The notes under the pieces were generated by a model. That model saw only the letters and a program-made list of their open reading frames with translations, searched no databases and was not told the origin of the DNA. The position numbers and the translations under genes are program-made. Source: an uncultured Phascolarctobacterium sp. (GTDB taxonomy: Bacteria; Bacillota; Negativicutes; Acidaminococcales; Acidaminococcaceae). Taken from it: a DNA stretch of 64,000 nt. Positions 1-8,127 of the stretch are shown here, in pieces. Position 1 is the stretch's first letter. Every line of letters starts with the position of its first letter. Where the stretch lies: NCBI RefSeq assembly GCF_900753045.1, contig NZ_CAADXO010000080.1, forward strand, positions 1-64,000. The letters are read 5' to 3'.

Positions 1-2086
1 GATACAGGAACGCAATCAGGAAAACGACAGCCACGCCAGTACCGAAGCTGAACGCTTCACCGCCGACAAATACTCTGCCGAACTGGTAAACCATCAGGCA
101 GATGCTGTAAGCATACAAGTTTTGGAAGAGGATAGTTGCCCAGGTCCATTTCTTGCTGTTCATCTCCTGGCTCATAGTGGAAATCGCTGCCAGGCAGGGA
201 GAATCCAGCAGGTTGAACACCAGGAAGGAGAATGCTGCAACCGCACTCGGGAAGAACGCCATAACAGCAGTCCACAAATCAGGCTCATCCTCAGCTGCAT
301 CAGCCAGACCGGAGAGAATAGCCATTGTGCTGACGATAGACTCCTTAGCCACAAAGCCGGAGAAGGCAGCAGCCACAGCCTGCCAGCTGTCAAAGCCCAG
401 AGGAGCAAAGATAGGAGCAAGACCATTACCAATGTAAGCAACAAAGCTCTTTTCGGTATCAACCATAGCAACAGAGCCTTCATCAATACCAAAGCTTGCC
501 AGGAACCACATAACAACGCAGCACAGGAAGATAATAGTACCGGCTTTTTTCAGGAAGCCTGCAACACGCTCCCAGGTATGCAGCAGCACATTCTTGGCAG
601 CAGGCAGATGGTACGGCGGCAACTCCATAACGAACGGAGCCGGATCGCCGGCAAACAGCTCAGTCTTTTTCAGAATGATGCAGGCAGTAATAACAGCGAA
701 GAAGCCGACAAAGTACATAATCGGTGCCATGTACCAGTCACCGCCCATGATAGCGCCGGAAAGCAAAGCAATAACAGGCAGCTTAGCACCACAGGGGATA
801 AAGGTAGTAGTCATGATAGTCAGACGGCGGTCGGTTTCGTTTTCAATAGTACGGGAAGCCATAATGCCCGGTACGCCGCAGCCTGCAGAAATCAGCAGGG
901 GGATGAAGCTCTTACCGCTCATACCGAACTGACGGAAGAAACGGTCCATAATGAAGGCTACACGCGCCATATAACCGCAGTCCTCCAAAAAGCTCAGCAG
1001 CAGGAAGACAATAGCCATCTGCGGAGCAAAGCCGATCGGTGCGCCAATGCCGCCGATAATACCGTCAACAACAAGAGATACCAGCCAATCCTCACATTCG
1101 GCAGCCTCCATGTGCTCCTGCACCCAAGGCTGAATCCATTCGCCGAACAGTGTATCATTGGTAAAGTCAGTTACAACAGTACCGATAGTTTCTACAGCAA
1201 TGTAGTAAACGAGGAACATAATAATCGCGAAAATCGGCAGAGCCAGGAAACGGTTCGTTACAATGCTGTCGATTTTATCGGAAATTGTCAGACCGGTGTG
1301 GCCTTTGACAACTGCATTGCTCATCAGCTCGCCAATGTAATTATAACGCTCGTTGGTAATAATGCTTTCGGAATCATCATCCAGTGCTTCCTCGCAGGCT
1401 GCAACGATTTCTTCAATCTTAGCCTGCTCGCCCTCGCTCAGGCCCAAAGCATCAGCAATTTTCTTATCACGTTCAAACAGTTTTACCAGCAGCCAGCGCT
1501 CGCTAATACCATGAACCTTGTTGCCGGCTTCGCGGGCAATCGCAGTCAGAGCATCCTCAACCTCGCTGCAGAAGCGCATATACTTCGGTGCAGCGCCGCC
1601 GACAGCTTTAATTGCTTTTTCGGCAGCCTCACCGGTGCCTTCACCCTGCAGTGCGGAAGTTTCCACAATCTCGCAGCCAAGCTCGGCAGCCAGCTTAGCA
1701 GTATCAATCTTATCGCCGTTCTTGCGGACGATATCAATCATGTTCAAAGCAATAGTTACAGGATAACCCATCTCCATAACCTGAGTAGTCAGGTACAGGT
1801 TACGTTCGATGTTAGAGCCGTCAACCAGATTCAATACGCCGTCAACATCATTTTGCAGCAGATAGTTACGGGAAACAACCTCCTCCAAAGTGTATGGGGA
1901 CAAGGAGTAAATACCGGGCAGGTCGGTAATAATTACATCATCGTGACCTTTAAGGCCGCCTTCTTTTTTCTCTACAGTTACGCCGGGCCAGTTACCAACA
2001 TATTGGTTGGAACCGGTCAAATCATTAAACATTGTTGTTTTGCCGCAGTTAGGGTTACCAATCAGGGCAATCTTGATCTGTTTCAT
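1..2086 (-). CDS. feoB: Ferrous iron transport protein B (FeoB), 3' end beyond window
   Basis: FeoB is the inner-membrane Fe2+ importer with a cytosolic N-terminal G-protein domain. I read 695 codons from an ATG at 2086; the frame is still open at base 1, so the C-terminus is missing. Visible motifs are the G1 loop GNPNCGKTT (residues 10-18), the G3 motif DLPG (55-58) and a G4-like NMID (about 115), followed by long hydrophobic stretches with the conserved GCGVPGIMASRTI segment of the Gate domain. A GGAGGG ribosome binding site precedes the ATG. It is the third gene of a feo operon, 14 nt after feoA, probably under the iron-type operator at 2603-2628. Identity is very secure. Confidence 0.97.
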   Translation of the reverse strand, partial: MKQIKIALIGNPNCGKTTMFNDLTGSNQYVGNWPGVTVEKKEGGLKGHDDVIITDLPGIYSLSPYTLEEVVSRNYLLQNDVDGVLNLVDGSNIERNLYLTTQVMEMGYPVTIALNMIDIVRKNGDKIDTAKLAAELGCEIVETSALQGEGTGEAAEKAIKAVGGAAPKYMRFCSEVEDALTAIAREAGNKVHGISERWLLVKLFERDKKIADALGLSEGEQAKIEEIVAACEEALDDDSESIITNERYNYIGELMSNAVVKGHTGLTISDKIDSIVTNRFLALPIFAIIMFLVYYIAVETIGTVVTDFTNDTLFGEWIQPWVQEHMEAAECEDWLVSLVVDGIIGGIGAPIGFAPQMAIVFLLLSFLEDCGYMARVAFIMDRFFRQFGMSGKSFIPLLISAGCGVPGIMASRTIENETDRRLTIMTTTFIPCGAKLPVIALLSGAIMGGDWYMAPIMYFVGFFAVITACIILKKTELFAGDPAPFVMELPPYHLPAAKNVLLHTWERVAGFLKKAGTIIFLCCVVMWFLASFGIDEGSVAMVDTEKSFVAYIGNGLAPIFAPLGFDSWQAVAAAFSGFVAKESIVSTMAILSGLADAAEDEPDLWTAVMAFFPSAVAAFSFLVFNLLDSPCLAAISTMSQEMNSKKWTWATILFQNLYAYSICLMVYQFGRVFVGGEAFSFGTGVAVVFLIAFLY

Positions 2087-2100
2087 CTTTTCCCTCCAAA

Positions 2101-2322
2101 TTATTCTACAACGATGTGTTCAGCCTCGCCATTACGCAAAGTCAGCTCATAGCCACGTACTGTTACCTCCACCGGATCACCCAGCGGTGCAACCTTGCGT
2201 ACGAATACGCTCACACCTTTAGTCACGCCCATATCCATAATACGTCTTTTTACCGCACCCTCACCAACAAGCTTGGTAACGGTAACTGTTTCACCAACAG
2301 GAACTTCTTTCAATGTTTTCAT
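2101..2322 (-). CDS. feoA: FeoA family protein
   Basis: A 73-residue SH3-like FeoA protein, the small cytosolic partner of FeoB. It starts MKTLKEVPVG and carries the typical pattern GEGAVKRRIMDMGV, then a pair of beta strands ending in LRNGEAEHIVV. I chose the ATG at 2322 because a GGAGG lies 5 nt upstream. An in-frame ATG at 2340 overlaps the stop of the preceding gene in a TGATG junction and could serve as a coupled start, adding six residues. It lies directly upstream of feoB, as is usual. Confidence 0.93.
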   Translation of the reverse strand: MKTLKEVPVGETVTVTKLVGEGAVKRRIMDMGVTKGVSVFVRKVAPLGDPVEVTVRGYELTLRNGEAEHIVVE

Positions 2323-2339
2323 AACATCCTCCACTTGCA

Positions 2340-2552
2340 TCAGATAAATATTTTGGCTGCCATCTGCTTGCTCAGGGCAATGCGGGCATCCTTCACATTG
2401 ACGATAAGATTACCGTCAATTTCAGAAATAACAGTTACAGCTGAGCCTTCTACAAAGCCCAGGTTAGCCAGAAAGCGTTTGATTTCATCCTTGCCGCGAA
2501 CAGCACTAATCTTGTTAGTCTCGCCGCGACGGGCCATTAATAAAGGCATCAT
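2340..2552 (-). CDS. Second FeoA-like protein
   Basis: About 70 residues, MMPLLMARRGET at the start, with the FeoA-like core RFLANLGFVEGSAVTVISE followed by IDGNLIVNVKDARIAL. It is the first gene of the feo operon, and its stop overlaps the possible upstream start of feoA. Two feoA genes ahead of feoB is a common arrangement in Clostridia and Negativicutes. The ATG at 2552 has a GGAGG 5 nt away; the TTG at 2564 lies inside that ribosome binding site and is not the start. The exact division of labour between the two FeoA proteins is unknown. Confidence 0.88.
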   Translation of the reverse strand: MMPLLMARRGETNKISAVRGKDEIKRFLANLGFVEGSAVTVISEIDGNLIVNVKDARIALSKQMAAKIFI

Positions 2553-2602
2553 ATTTCCCTCCAAGAAAATTGTTAGCAGATACTAACTTGAGATGATTTT
2601 TT

Positions 2603-2628
2603 TAGTAGTTAGGCGTTCCTAACTACTA
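2603..2628. promoter_or_regulatory. Palindromic operator of the feo operon (DtxR/IdeR-like)
   Basis: A perfect inverted repeat with 11-bp arms (TAGTAGTTAGG and its complement) around a 4-nt centre. It sits at the predicted transcription start, just downstream of the -10 box. The TTAGG...CCTAA core resembles boxes bound by iron-responsive DtxR/IdeR proteins. A looser GTTAG...CTAAC pair lies at about 2573-2588. The regulator's identity is inferred. Confidence 0.7.
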
Positions 2629-2633
2629 TTGAA

Positions 2634-2662
2634 AGTTTACGTCAGCTATAAATTTTTGTCAA
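2634..2662 (-). promoter_or_regulatory. feo operon promoter
   Basis: Minus strand -35 TTGACA (2657-2662) and -10 TAAACT (2634-2639) separated by 17 nt. The predicted start falls inside the palindrome at 2603-2628, the usual geometry for repression. Confidence 0.8.
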
Positions 2663-2723
2663 GCATTTTTTATGAATTCCTATGCTAATTTACAAAAATA
2701 GTTAGCTTATGCTGTCATGTTTA

Positions 2724-2758
2724 CAAAAAAATATCGGCTGACTTTATAGTCAGCCGAT
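2724..2758 (-). terminator. Terminator after the metal P-ATPase gene
   Basis: Perfect 11-bp stem (2733-2743 with 2748-2758) with a TTAT-type loop, followed on the minus strand by seven T residues. Confidence 0.9.
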
Positions 2759-2793
2759 GTAAACTAAAATATTATATTAGCTATGGCTTTTTA

Positions 2794-5700
2794 TTATATC
2801 TTTTTGTAAAGAATGCGGATAGAATTCAGCACGCACAGCAGCGATACACCGGTATCCGCAAAGACTGCCGCCCACATGGAAGCATAGCCCATGAGGCCTG
2901 CAATCATAATGATAACCTTAACAGTCAGAGCAAAAATTACATTCTGCCAAGCAATAGCACCGGTTGCACGCGCAATGGCAATAGCCTGCGGAATAGCCTT
3001 CACCTCGGAATTCATGAAGACAACGTCGGCTGCCTCAATCGCAGCGTCTGCACCGCTGCCCATAGCAGCGCCGGCATCAGCACCAGCCAGTACGGGAGCG
3101 TCATTGATACCGTCACCGACGAACATAACCGGGCCGTACTTGTTGCGCAGCATATTCAGCTCGCTGAGCTTATCCTGCGGCAGCAGCTGAGCGCGTACCT
3201 CGTCAATGCCTGCTTCCTTAGCCACAGCCTGCGCTTCCTTCTGCGCATCGCCGGTGAGCATAGCGGTTACCAGGCCTTGTGCCTTCAGGGAAGCAATTGC
3301 TTCCTTAGCATCTTCCTTCAATGTATCGTTAATCAGCAGCTGGCCCATGTATAAGCCATTGTCGGCAACAAGCACCTCACTGCCGCTTTCGGTAGGAGTA
3401 TAGCCGCCGTATTCAACGTTAAAGCGTTGCAGCAGCTTGGTATTGCCGCACAGAACCTTGCGTGCGCCAAAGTATGCAACCAGGCCTTCGCCGGCAATTT
3501 CTTCAAATTTATCGGGACGTACAAGCTCAAGCTTTTCAGCCTTAGCAGCCTCTACGATGCTTACGGCAATCGGGTGGGTAGAAACAAGCTCTGCACTTGC
3601 GCACAGGCGCAGCAGCTCATCAGCGTTCATGCCTTCGGCAGCATTAACCTTCTGCAGCACGAAGTTACCCTTGGTAACGGTACCGGTTTTATCCATAACT
3701 ACGGCAGCAATGTTTTTCAAAGCCTCCATAGCAACGCCGCCCTTAAAGAGAATGCCGTACTTGGAGCCGGCGCCGATGCCGGAGAAGAAGGCCAGCGGTA
3801 CGCTCAGTACCAGTGCGCAGGGGCAGCTGATAACGAGGAAGGTCAGCGCAGTGTAAATCCATTTATTCCAGTCGCCGGTAATCAGGGACGGGATCACAGC
3901 AGTCAGTACTGCGGCAGCAACAACAAACGGAGTATAGACACGTGCGAAGCGGGTAATGAAGCGGTCGATGGTCGGCTTGCTGGCAGCAGCGTTCTCCACG
4001 CTGTCCAGAATGCGGGTTACCATGGATTCTTCCAGAACCTTTTCTACACGGATTTTCAGCATACCGGAGGTGTTTACGCAGCCGGAAACAACCTCATCGC
4101 CATATTTACGCTTTACAGGCACAGGCTCGCCGGTTACCGGGGAGGTATCTACCAAGCTTTCGCCGTCAATAACAACGCCATCCAGAGGAATACGGTCGCC
4201 TACGCGCACCAGCAGAATGTCGCCTACATGTGCGTCAGCAGCAGGAATAACCTTCACATCCTCGCCTACCAGCAGGTTGACAACCTCAGGACGCAGGTCA
4301 ACAGCGTCCATAATCTGGCCACGGCTTTTTTCTACCGCACGCTGCTCAAAGTATTCGCCCACGCGATAGAAGAACATAACGCCAACAGCCTCTTCCCAAG
4401 CCTGAATAGCAAACGCACCCAGGGTTGCAACGGTCATAAGGAAGTTTTCATCAAACACATTACCTTTAGCAATATTCTTCAAGGCAGTCAGCACAATACG
4501 TCCGCCCAGCAGAATATAGGCAAAAATAAGGAAGTACATATGGTACGCTTCCGGTACCAGTCCCAGCCATTCGGTGATGATGAACACAGCACCGCCAAGT
4601 ACGATTTCGATAATCGTCTGCTTTTCGCTCAGCTCGGAGAGGATACCGCCGGATTTTTTGCGTTCCTCCAGCTCAGGCGCCAGAGAAGGCTTGCTTTCAG
4701 CCTCCAGCAGCATAACGCCCTCTTCTACCTTATCGGTTACAGCCTGCATTTTCTCCAGCAGACCGTTGTAATTTTTAGCACTTACGCGCAGCTTTTTCGT
4801 AGTAAAGGTCAGGGTAGCTTCATCAATCTCAGGCATAGCGTTCAGCGCACGTTCAATCTTGGCACCGCAGTTAGCGCAGTCCAGATTCTGCACCAGATAT
4901 ACTCTGCTCTTGCCGCCCAAATTAGGACGACGGTCACGCGGTACTACCACTACGTCGGATTCAATGGAGGTACAGATTTTCTGAATTTCCGGCAGCAAAG
5001 CCTCGTGGTCAGCAGCGCTGAGGCGCAGCTGCTTGGTAGCAAAGCTTACGTTAGCATAGGTTACGCCCGGCAGCTCTTTGATTTTGTATTCCATCTTGGC
5101 AGCGCAGTTAGCACAGCCAAGGTTTTGCAGAATATATACACGTTTTACCTTATCGGCATCCGGCATACGGCAGGTGCAATTAGCCAGGCTTTCGCCGCAT
5201 ACATCGCAGTATTCCTCATGCGGATGGCAGATTTCGCAATTACAGTCAGCAGGATGGCCGGGAACGTGATGTCCGTGTGCGTGTGCGTGAGCGTGTTCAT
5301 GGCCGTGGTCATGTCCGCAACCGCATTCGTCGCCGTGTGCATGAGAATGTTCATGCTCGTGGCCGTGGTCGTGACCGCAACCGCATTCGTCACCATGTAC
5401 ATGAGAATGTGCGTGTTCATGGCCGTGGTCATGTCCGCAACCGCATTCGTCACCATGTGCATGAGAATGTTCATGCTCGTGGTCATGTCCGCAACCGCAT
5501 TCGTCGCCATGTGCATGAGAATGTTCATGTTCATGCTCGTGATCGTGTCCGCAGCCGCACTCGTCGCCGTGTGCGTGAGCGTGTGCGTGTTCATGCTCGT
5601 GACCGTGGTCATGTCCGCAACCGCACTCGTCGCCATGTGCGTGAGCGTGTTCATGCTCGTGGCCGTGGTCGTGACCGCAACCGCATTCGTCACCGTGTGC

Positions 5701-6054
5701 GTGAGCGTGTTCATGGCCGTGGTCATGTCCGCAACCACACTCGTCACCGTGCGCGTGAGCATGTTCTTCGTGCTCATGCTCATTACCACAGCAGCAGTCA
5801 TCGCCATGCTCATGGGAATGTTCTTCATGTTCATGTTCATGTTCATGATCGTGGCCGCAACCGCAAGCATCACCATGAGTATGCTTGGGCACATGTCCCA
5901 TAGTTTTGTGATCATGGTCCTTGCCGCAGTGACCGCAGGTGCAGCCTTCCGGATGCTTGCTGTAGTCTTCTACGCTATTGATATGACCGTCGATGTGTCT
6001 GAAAGCTCGTACATCGCCGGCACCGTTACGGATATCCTCTAAATCTTGCTTCAT
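2794..6054 (-). CDS. Heavy-metal P1B-type ATPase (Zn/Cd/Co/Pb class) with His/Cys repeat domain
   Basis: A 1086-residue metal-exporting ATPase, well above the usual 620-800. Residues about 30-280 form an extreme His-rich region with about ten repeats of the type GDECGCGHDH plus HEH/HAH runs, then a CxxC-rich linker. Two HMA domains follow, each with a CANC metal motif (GCANCAAK and DCANCGAK). The C-terminal half has the ATPase core: TGEP actuator motif, CPC membrane motif (SCPCALVLSVPLA), DKTGT phosphorylation site, the HP pair (STHPIA) and GDGINDAP hinge. CPC with these neighbours fits the ZntA/CadA class. I chose the ATG at 6054, 8 nt after AAGGTGG; a GTG at 6066 is inside the ribosome binding site. 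It is monocistronic, with its own promoter and terminator. Confidence 0.95.
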   Translation of the reverse strand: MKQDLEDIRNGAGDVRAFRHIDGHINSVEDYSKHPEGCTCGHCGKDHDHKTMGHVPKHTHGDACGCGHDHEHEHEHEEHSHEHGDDCCCGNEHEHEEHAHAHGDECGCGHDHGHEHAHAHGDECGCGHDHGHEHEHAHAHGDECGCGHDHGHEHEHAHAHAHGDECGCGHDHEHEHEHSHAHGDECGCGHDHEHEHSHAHGDECGCGHDHGHEHAHSHVHGDECGCGHDHGHEHEHSHAHGDECGCGHDHGHEHAHAHAHGHHVPGHPADCNCEICHPHEEYCDVCGESLANCTCRMPDADKVKRVYILQNLGCANCAAKMEYKIKELPGVTYANVSFATKQLRLSAADHEALLPEIQKICTSIESDVVVVPRDRRPNLGGKSRVYLVQNLDCANCGAKIERALNAMPEIDEATLTFTTKKLRVSAKNYNGLLEKMQAVTDKVEEGVMLLEAESKPSLAPELEERKKSGGILSELSEKQTIIEIVLGGAVFIITEWLGLVPEAYHMYFLIFAYILLGGRIVLTALKNIAKGNVFDENFLMTVATLGAFAIQAWEEAVGVMFFYRVGEYFEQRAVEKSRGQIMDAVDLRPEVVNLLVGEDVKVIPAADAHVGDILLVRVGDRIPLDGVVIDGESLVDTSPVTGEPVPVKRKYGDEVVSGCVNTSGMLKIRVEKVLEESMVTRILDSVENAAASKPTIDRFITRFARVYTPFVVAAAVLTAVIPSLITGDWNKWIYTALTFLVISCPCALVLSVPLAFFSGIGAGSKYGILFKGGVAMEALKNIAAVVMDKTGTVTKGNFVLQKVNAAEGMNADELLRLCASAELVSTHPIAVSIVEAAKAEKLELVRPDKFEEIAGEGLVAYFGARKVLCGNTKLLQRFNVEYGGYTPTESGSEVLVADNGLYMGQLLINDTLKEDAKEAIASLKAQGLVTAMLTGDAQKEAQAVAKEAGIDEVRAQLLPQDKLSELNMLRNKYGPVMFVGDGINDAPVLAGADAGAAMGSGADAAIEAADVVFMNSEVKAIPQAIAIARATGAIAWQNVIFALTVKVIIMIAGLMGYASMWAAVFADTGVSLLCVLNSIRILYKKI
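5270..5880 (-). repeat. In-frame tandem repeats coding the His/Cys domain
   Basis: About ten imperfect units of roughly 54-66 bp inside the P-ATPase gene, each coding GDxCGCGHDH followed by HEH, HAH or HSH dipeptides of variable number. Units differ in length by whole codons, so the array can expand or contract without breaking the frame. This is coding repeat, not CRISPR. Confidence 0.95.
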
Positions 6055-6131
6055 TATATCTACCACCTTTCTTTTCAGGTTATCACACTATTCACATGAG
6101 TATTCATTCATATATTATGTAAAAATAATAG

Positions 6132-6151
6132 GAAAGGTGACAGCACCTTTC
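6132..6151 (-). promoter_or_regulatory. Leader hairpin of the P-ATPase transcript
   Basis: Perfect 8-bp stem (GAAAGGTG with CACCTTTC) and 4-nt loop, about 80 nt upstream of the start codon and followed by a T-rich stretch. It could be an attenuator, or simply stabilise the leader. Confidence 0.45.
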
Positions 6152-6172
6152 AGTAAATTCTTTGATACCTAT

Positions 6173-6206
6173 ATTATAACACAAATAACGTATGAGTCAA
6201 TACTCA
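6173..6206 (-). promoter_or_regulatory. P-ATPase promoter with overlapping inverted repeat
   Basis: Minus strand -35 TTGACT (6195-6200), 16-nt spacer and -10 TATAAT (6173-6178). The inverted repeat TGAGT-CAAT-ACTCA at 6193-6206 covers the -35 box, and a related half-site cluster (ATGAGTATTCATTCAT) lies near 6097. ArsR/SmtB-family metal sensors use such sites, but no such regulator gene is in the window. Confidence 0.7.
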
Positions 6207-6235
6207 CTTATGAAATTAGTGATAAAAATTCCTAA

Positions 6236-6267
6236 GAAAAAAATGGGTACAGCATTCGCCGTACCCA
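6236..6267 (-). terminator. Terminator of the nickel/cobalt ABC operon
   Basis: A 7-bp stem TGGGTAC/GTACCCA (6244-6250, 6261-6267) with a T7 tract on the minus strand, 70 nt after the last ABC gene. Confidence 0.85.
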
Positions 6268-6337
6268 CTATAAAAATTGATGGAGAAAATTACTTTCATA
6301 GAAGCTCTATGCTTACGCATATTGCTTTAGGACTGCC

Positions 6338-7318
6338 TTAGTCAAACAAGTGACAAGCAACCCAATGGCCGTGCTCAACCTCTTTCAGCTCAGGCTTAAC
6401 CTGCACGCAATGCTCGGTGCAGTGCTCGCAGCGGCTGGCAAAGGGGCATCCCGGCGGCAGGTCCAGCGGACTCGGGATTTCGCCTTCCAACGGCTCAATC
6501 TTTTCGCCCGGCTTGAAGTCTACCTTAAATACAGCACCCATAAGTGCCTTGGTGTACGGATGCTTGCAGCTTTCTGCAATACGTCCGTGCTCCAGCCATT
6601 CTACAACGTTACCCAAGTACATTACCGCAACCTGATGGCACATCAGGTCTACCAGACCAAGGTCATGGGCAATGAACAGATAAGTAATATTTTTTTCTTT
6701 TTGAATGCGGCACAGCAGCTCGCAGATTTTTTCCTGTACAGAAACGTCCAGTGCACTGGTTGCTTCGTCGCAGACAATAATCTTCGGTTCCAGTGCCAAA
6801 GCGCGGGCAATGCCCAGACGTTGACGCTGACCACCAGACATGCTATGCGGATAGCGGTCCTTGAATTCAGCAGGCAGCTCAACCATTTCCAGCAGCTCTG
6901 CTGCTTTGGCGTCCACCTCGCTGTTTTTAATCAGGCCGAAGTTTTTCAAAGGCTCGGTGAGGATATCCTTAACGAGCATCTTCGGGTTGAAAGCAGCAGT
7001 AGGATCCTGGAACACCATCTGGATGTTCTTTCTGTCCTGACGCAGCTGTTCACCCTTAGACTGCATCAAATCATGACCTTCGAAAATAGCTTCACCGCTG
7101 GTAGCAGGGTGAATACGCAGCAGAGTACGCACCAGGGTACTCTTGCCGCAGCCGGATTCACCAATAATGCCCAGGGTACGGCCTTCATATGCACGCAGGT
7201 TGATATCGTTGCAGGCAGTCAGGAACTTGCCGCCATCAACTGCGAATTTTTTGGTAAGATGGTTAATCTCCAGTACCAGTTTAGTACGCTCATAGGCCGG
7301 TTTTTCATTATTGCTCAT
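6338..7318 (-). CDS. nikE: ABC transporter ATPase, nickel/oligopeptide type (second ATPase)
   Basis: A 326-residue ATPase of the OppF/DppF/NikE group. Walker A is GESGCGKST, followed by the Q-loop region QMVFQDPTAAFNPKM, the signature SGGQRQRLGIARAL, Walker B IIVCDEATSALD, and the family-specific C-terminal GCPFASRCEHC cysteine motif. It overlaps the preceding ATPase gene by 11 nt and is the last gene of a five-gene operon led by a cobalamin riboswitch. Substrate is therefore inferred to be cobalt or nickel rather than peptide. The symbol is by analogy. Confidence 0.88.
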   Translation of the reverse strand: MSNNEKPAYERTKLVLEINHLTKKFAVDGGKFLTACNDINLRAYEGRTLGIIGESGCGKSTLVRTLLRIHPATSGEAIFEGHDLMQSKGEQLRQDRKNIQMVFQDPTAAFNPKMLVKDILTEPLKNFGLIKNSEVDAKAAELLEMVELPAEFKDRYPHSMSGGQRQRLGIARALALEPKIIVCDEATSALDVSVQEKICELLCRIQKEKNITYLFIAHDLGLVDLMCHQVAVMYLGNVVEWLEHGRIAESCKHPYTKALMGAVFKVDFKPGEKIEPLEGEIPSPLDLPPGCPFASRCEHCTEHCVQVKPELKEVEHGHWVACHLFD

Positions 7319-8102
7319 AATATGTCTTACCTCCTATGACCGGAACTGCCTTCAGCAGCTGTTTTGTATATTCATCCTGCGGATTACGGATAACGTCCTC
7401 ACGCTTGCCATATTCCACAACATGACCGCCCTTCATAACCATCAGCTTGTTGGATACATAGGAAGCAACGCCCAGGTTATGCGTAACCATGATAACGGCA
7501 ACGCCGTACTCGTTACGGATATCAACAATCTGGCGGATAATCTGAGCCTGAGTAGTTACGTCCAACGCACTAGTAGGTTCGTCGGCCAGAAGGATTTTCG
7601 GGCTGAAAATCATAGCCATAGCAATACCTACACGCTGACGCATACCACCGGACAGCTCAAACGGATAGCTGTTCATGATATTTTCCGGGTTCGGCAGGCG
7701 CACGTTAGTCAGCATATCACAGCACATCTTGTAAGCCTGGTCCTTGGACTTGTCCGGCTGATGAGCCTGAACATAGTCAATGAACTGCTGACCGATGCGG
7801 CGGATAGGATTAATCATGTTGCCACTGTCCTGGAAAATCATGGACATCTCACTGCCATACATTTTGCGCCATTCATCGGGAGTATTTTGCAATACATCCT
7901 TGCCGTCAAAGATGATGCTGCCGCGGCTAACGCGGCCGGCACCGGGCAGGCAACCCATAATAGCGCGGATAACGGTGGTTTTGCCACTGCCGGACTCGCC
8001 AACGATGGACATAATCTCGCCCTTATCCAATTCTAAGCTGGCACCGGTTACGGTGAGCTTGTCACCGTAGCTGATGTCTAAATCTTTTACTTCAAGTAGC
8101 AT
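7308..8102 (-). CDS. nikD: ABC transporter ATPase, nickel/oligopeptide type (first ATPase)
   Basis: A 264-residue ATPase with Walker A GESGSGKTT, Q-loop MIFQDSGNMINP, signature LSGGMRQRVGIAMAM and Walker B ILLADEPTSALD. It is shorter than most OppD/DppD proteins and lacks their long C-terminal tail, which fits NikD-like members. It pairs with the overlapping downstream ATPase to energise the two permeases. The ATG at 8102 is preceded by AAGG. The gene follows the binding-protein gene by 25 nt. Confidence 0.88.
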   Translation of the reverse strand: MLLEVKDLDISYGDKLTVTGASLELDKGEIMSIVGESGSGKTTVIRAIMGCLPGAGRVSRGSIIFDGKDVLQNTPDEWRKMYGSEMSMIFQDSGNMINPIRRIGQQFIDYVQAHQPDKSKDQAYKMCCDMLTNVRLPNPENIMNSYPFELSGGMRQRVGIAMAMIFSPKILLADEPTSALDVTTQAQIIRQIVDIRNEYGVAVIMVTHNLGVASYVSNKLMVMKGGHVVEYGKREDVIRNPQDEYTKQLLKAVPVIGGKTYYEQ

Positions 8103-8127
8103 TAAGCGTTACCTTCTTTGTAAATTA

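Noticed and set aside
122..2152. Long plus-strand open frame of about 676 codons
   Set aside because: It lies opposite feoB, has no ribosome binding site and its translation shows no domain; it is a mirror frame of a strongly coding gene.
5270..5880. CRISPR-like regular repeats
   Set aside because: Units have no unique spacers, keep the reading frame and code the His-rich domain of the P-ATPase.
3427..6042. Plus-strand open frame of 871 codons with Met/Val/Thr repeats
   Set aside because: It is the antisense of the P-ATPase, and the repeats simply mirror the His/Cys array. The P-ATPase motifs on the minus strand are decisive.
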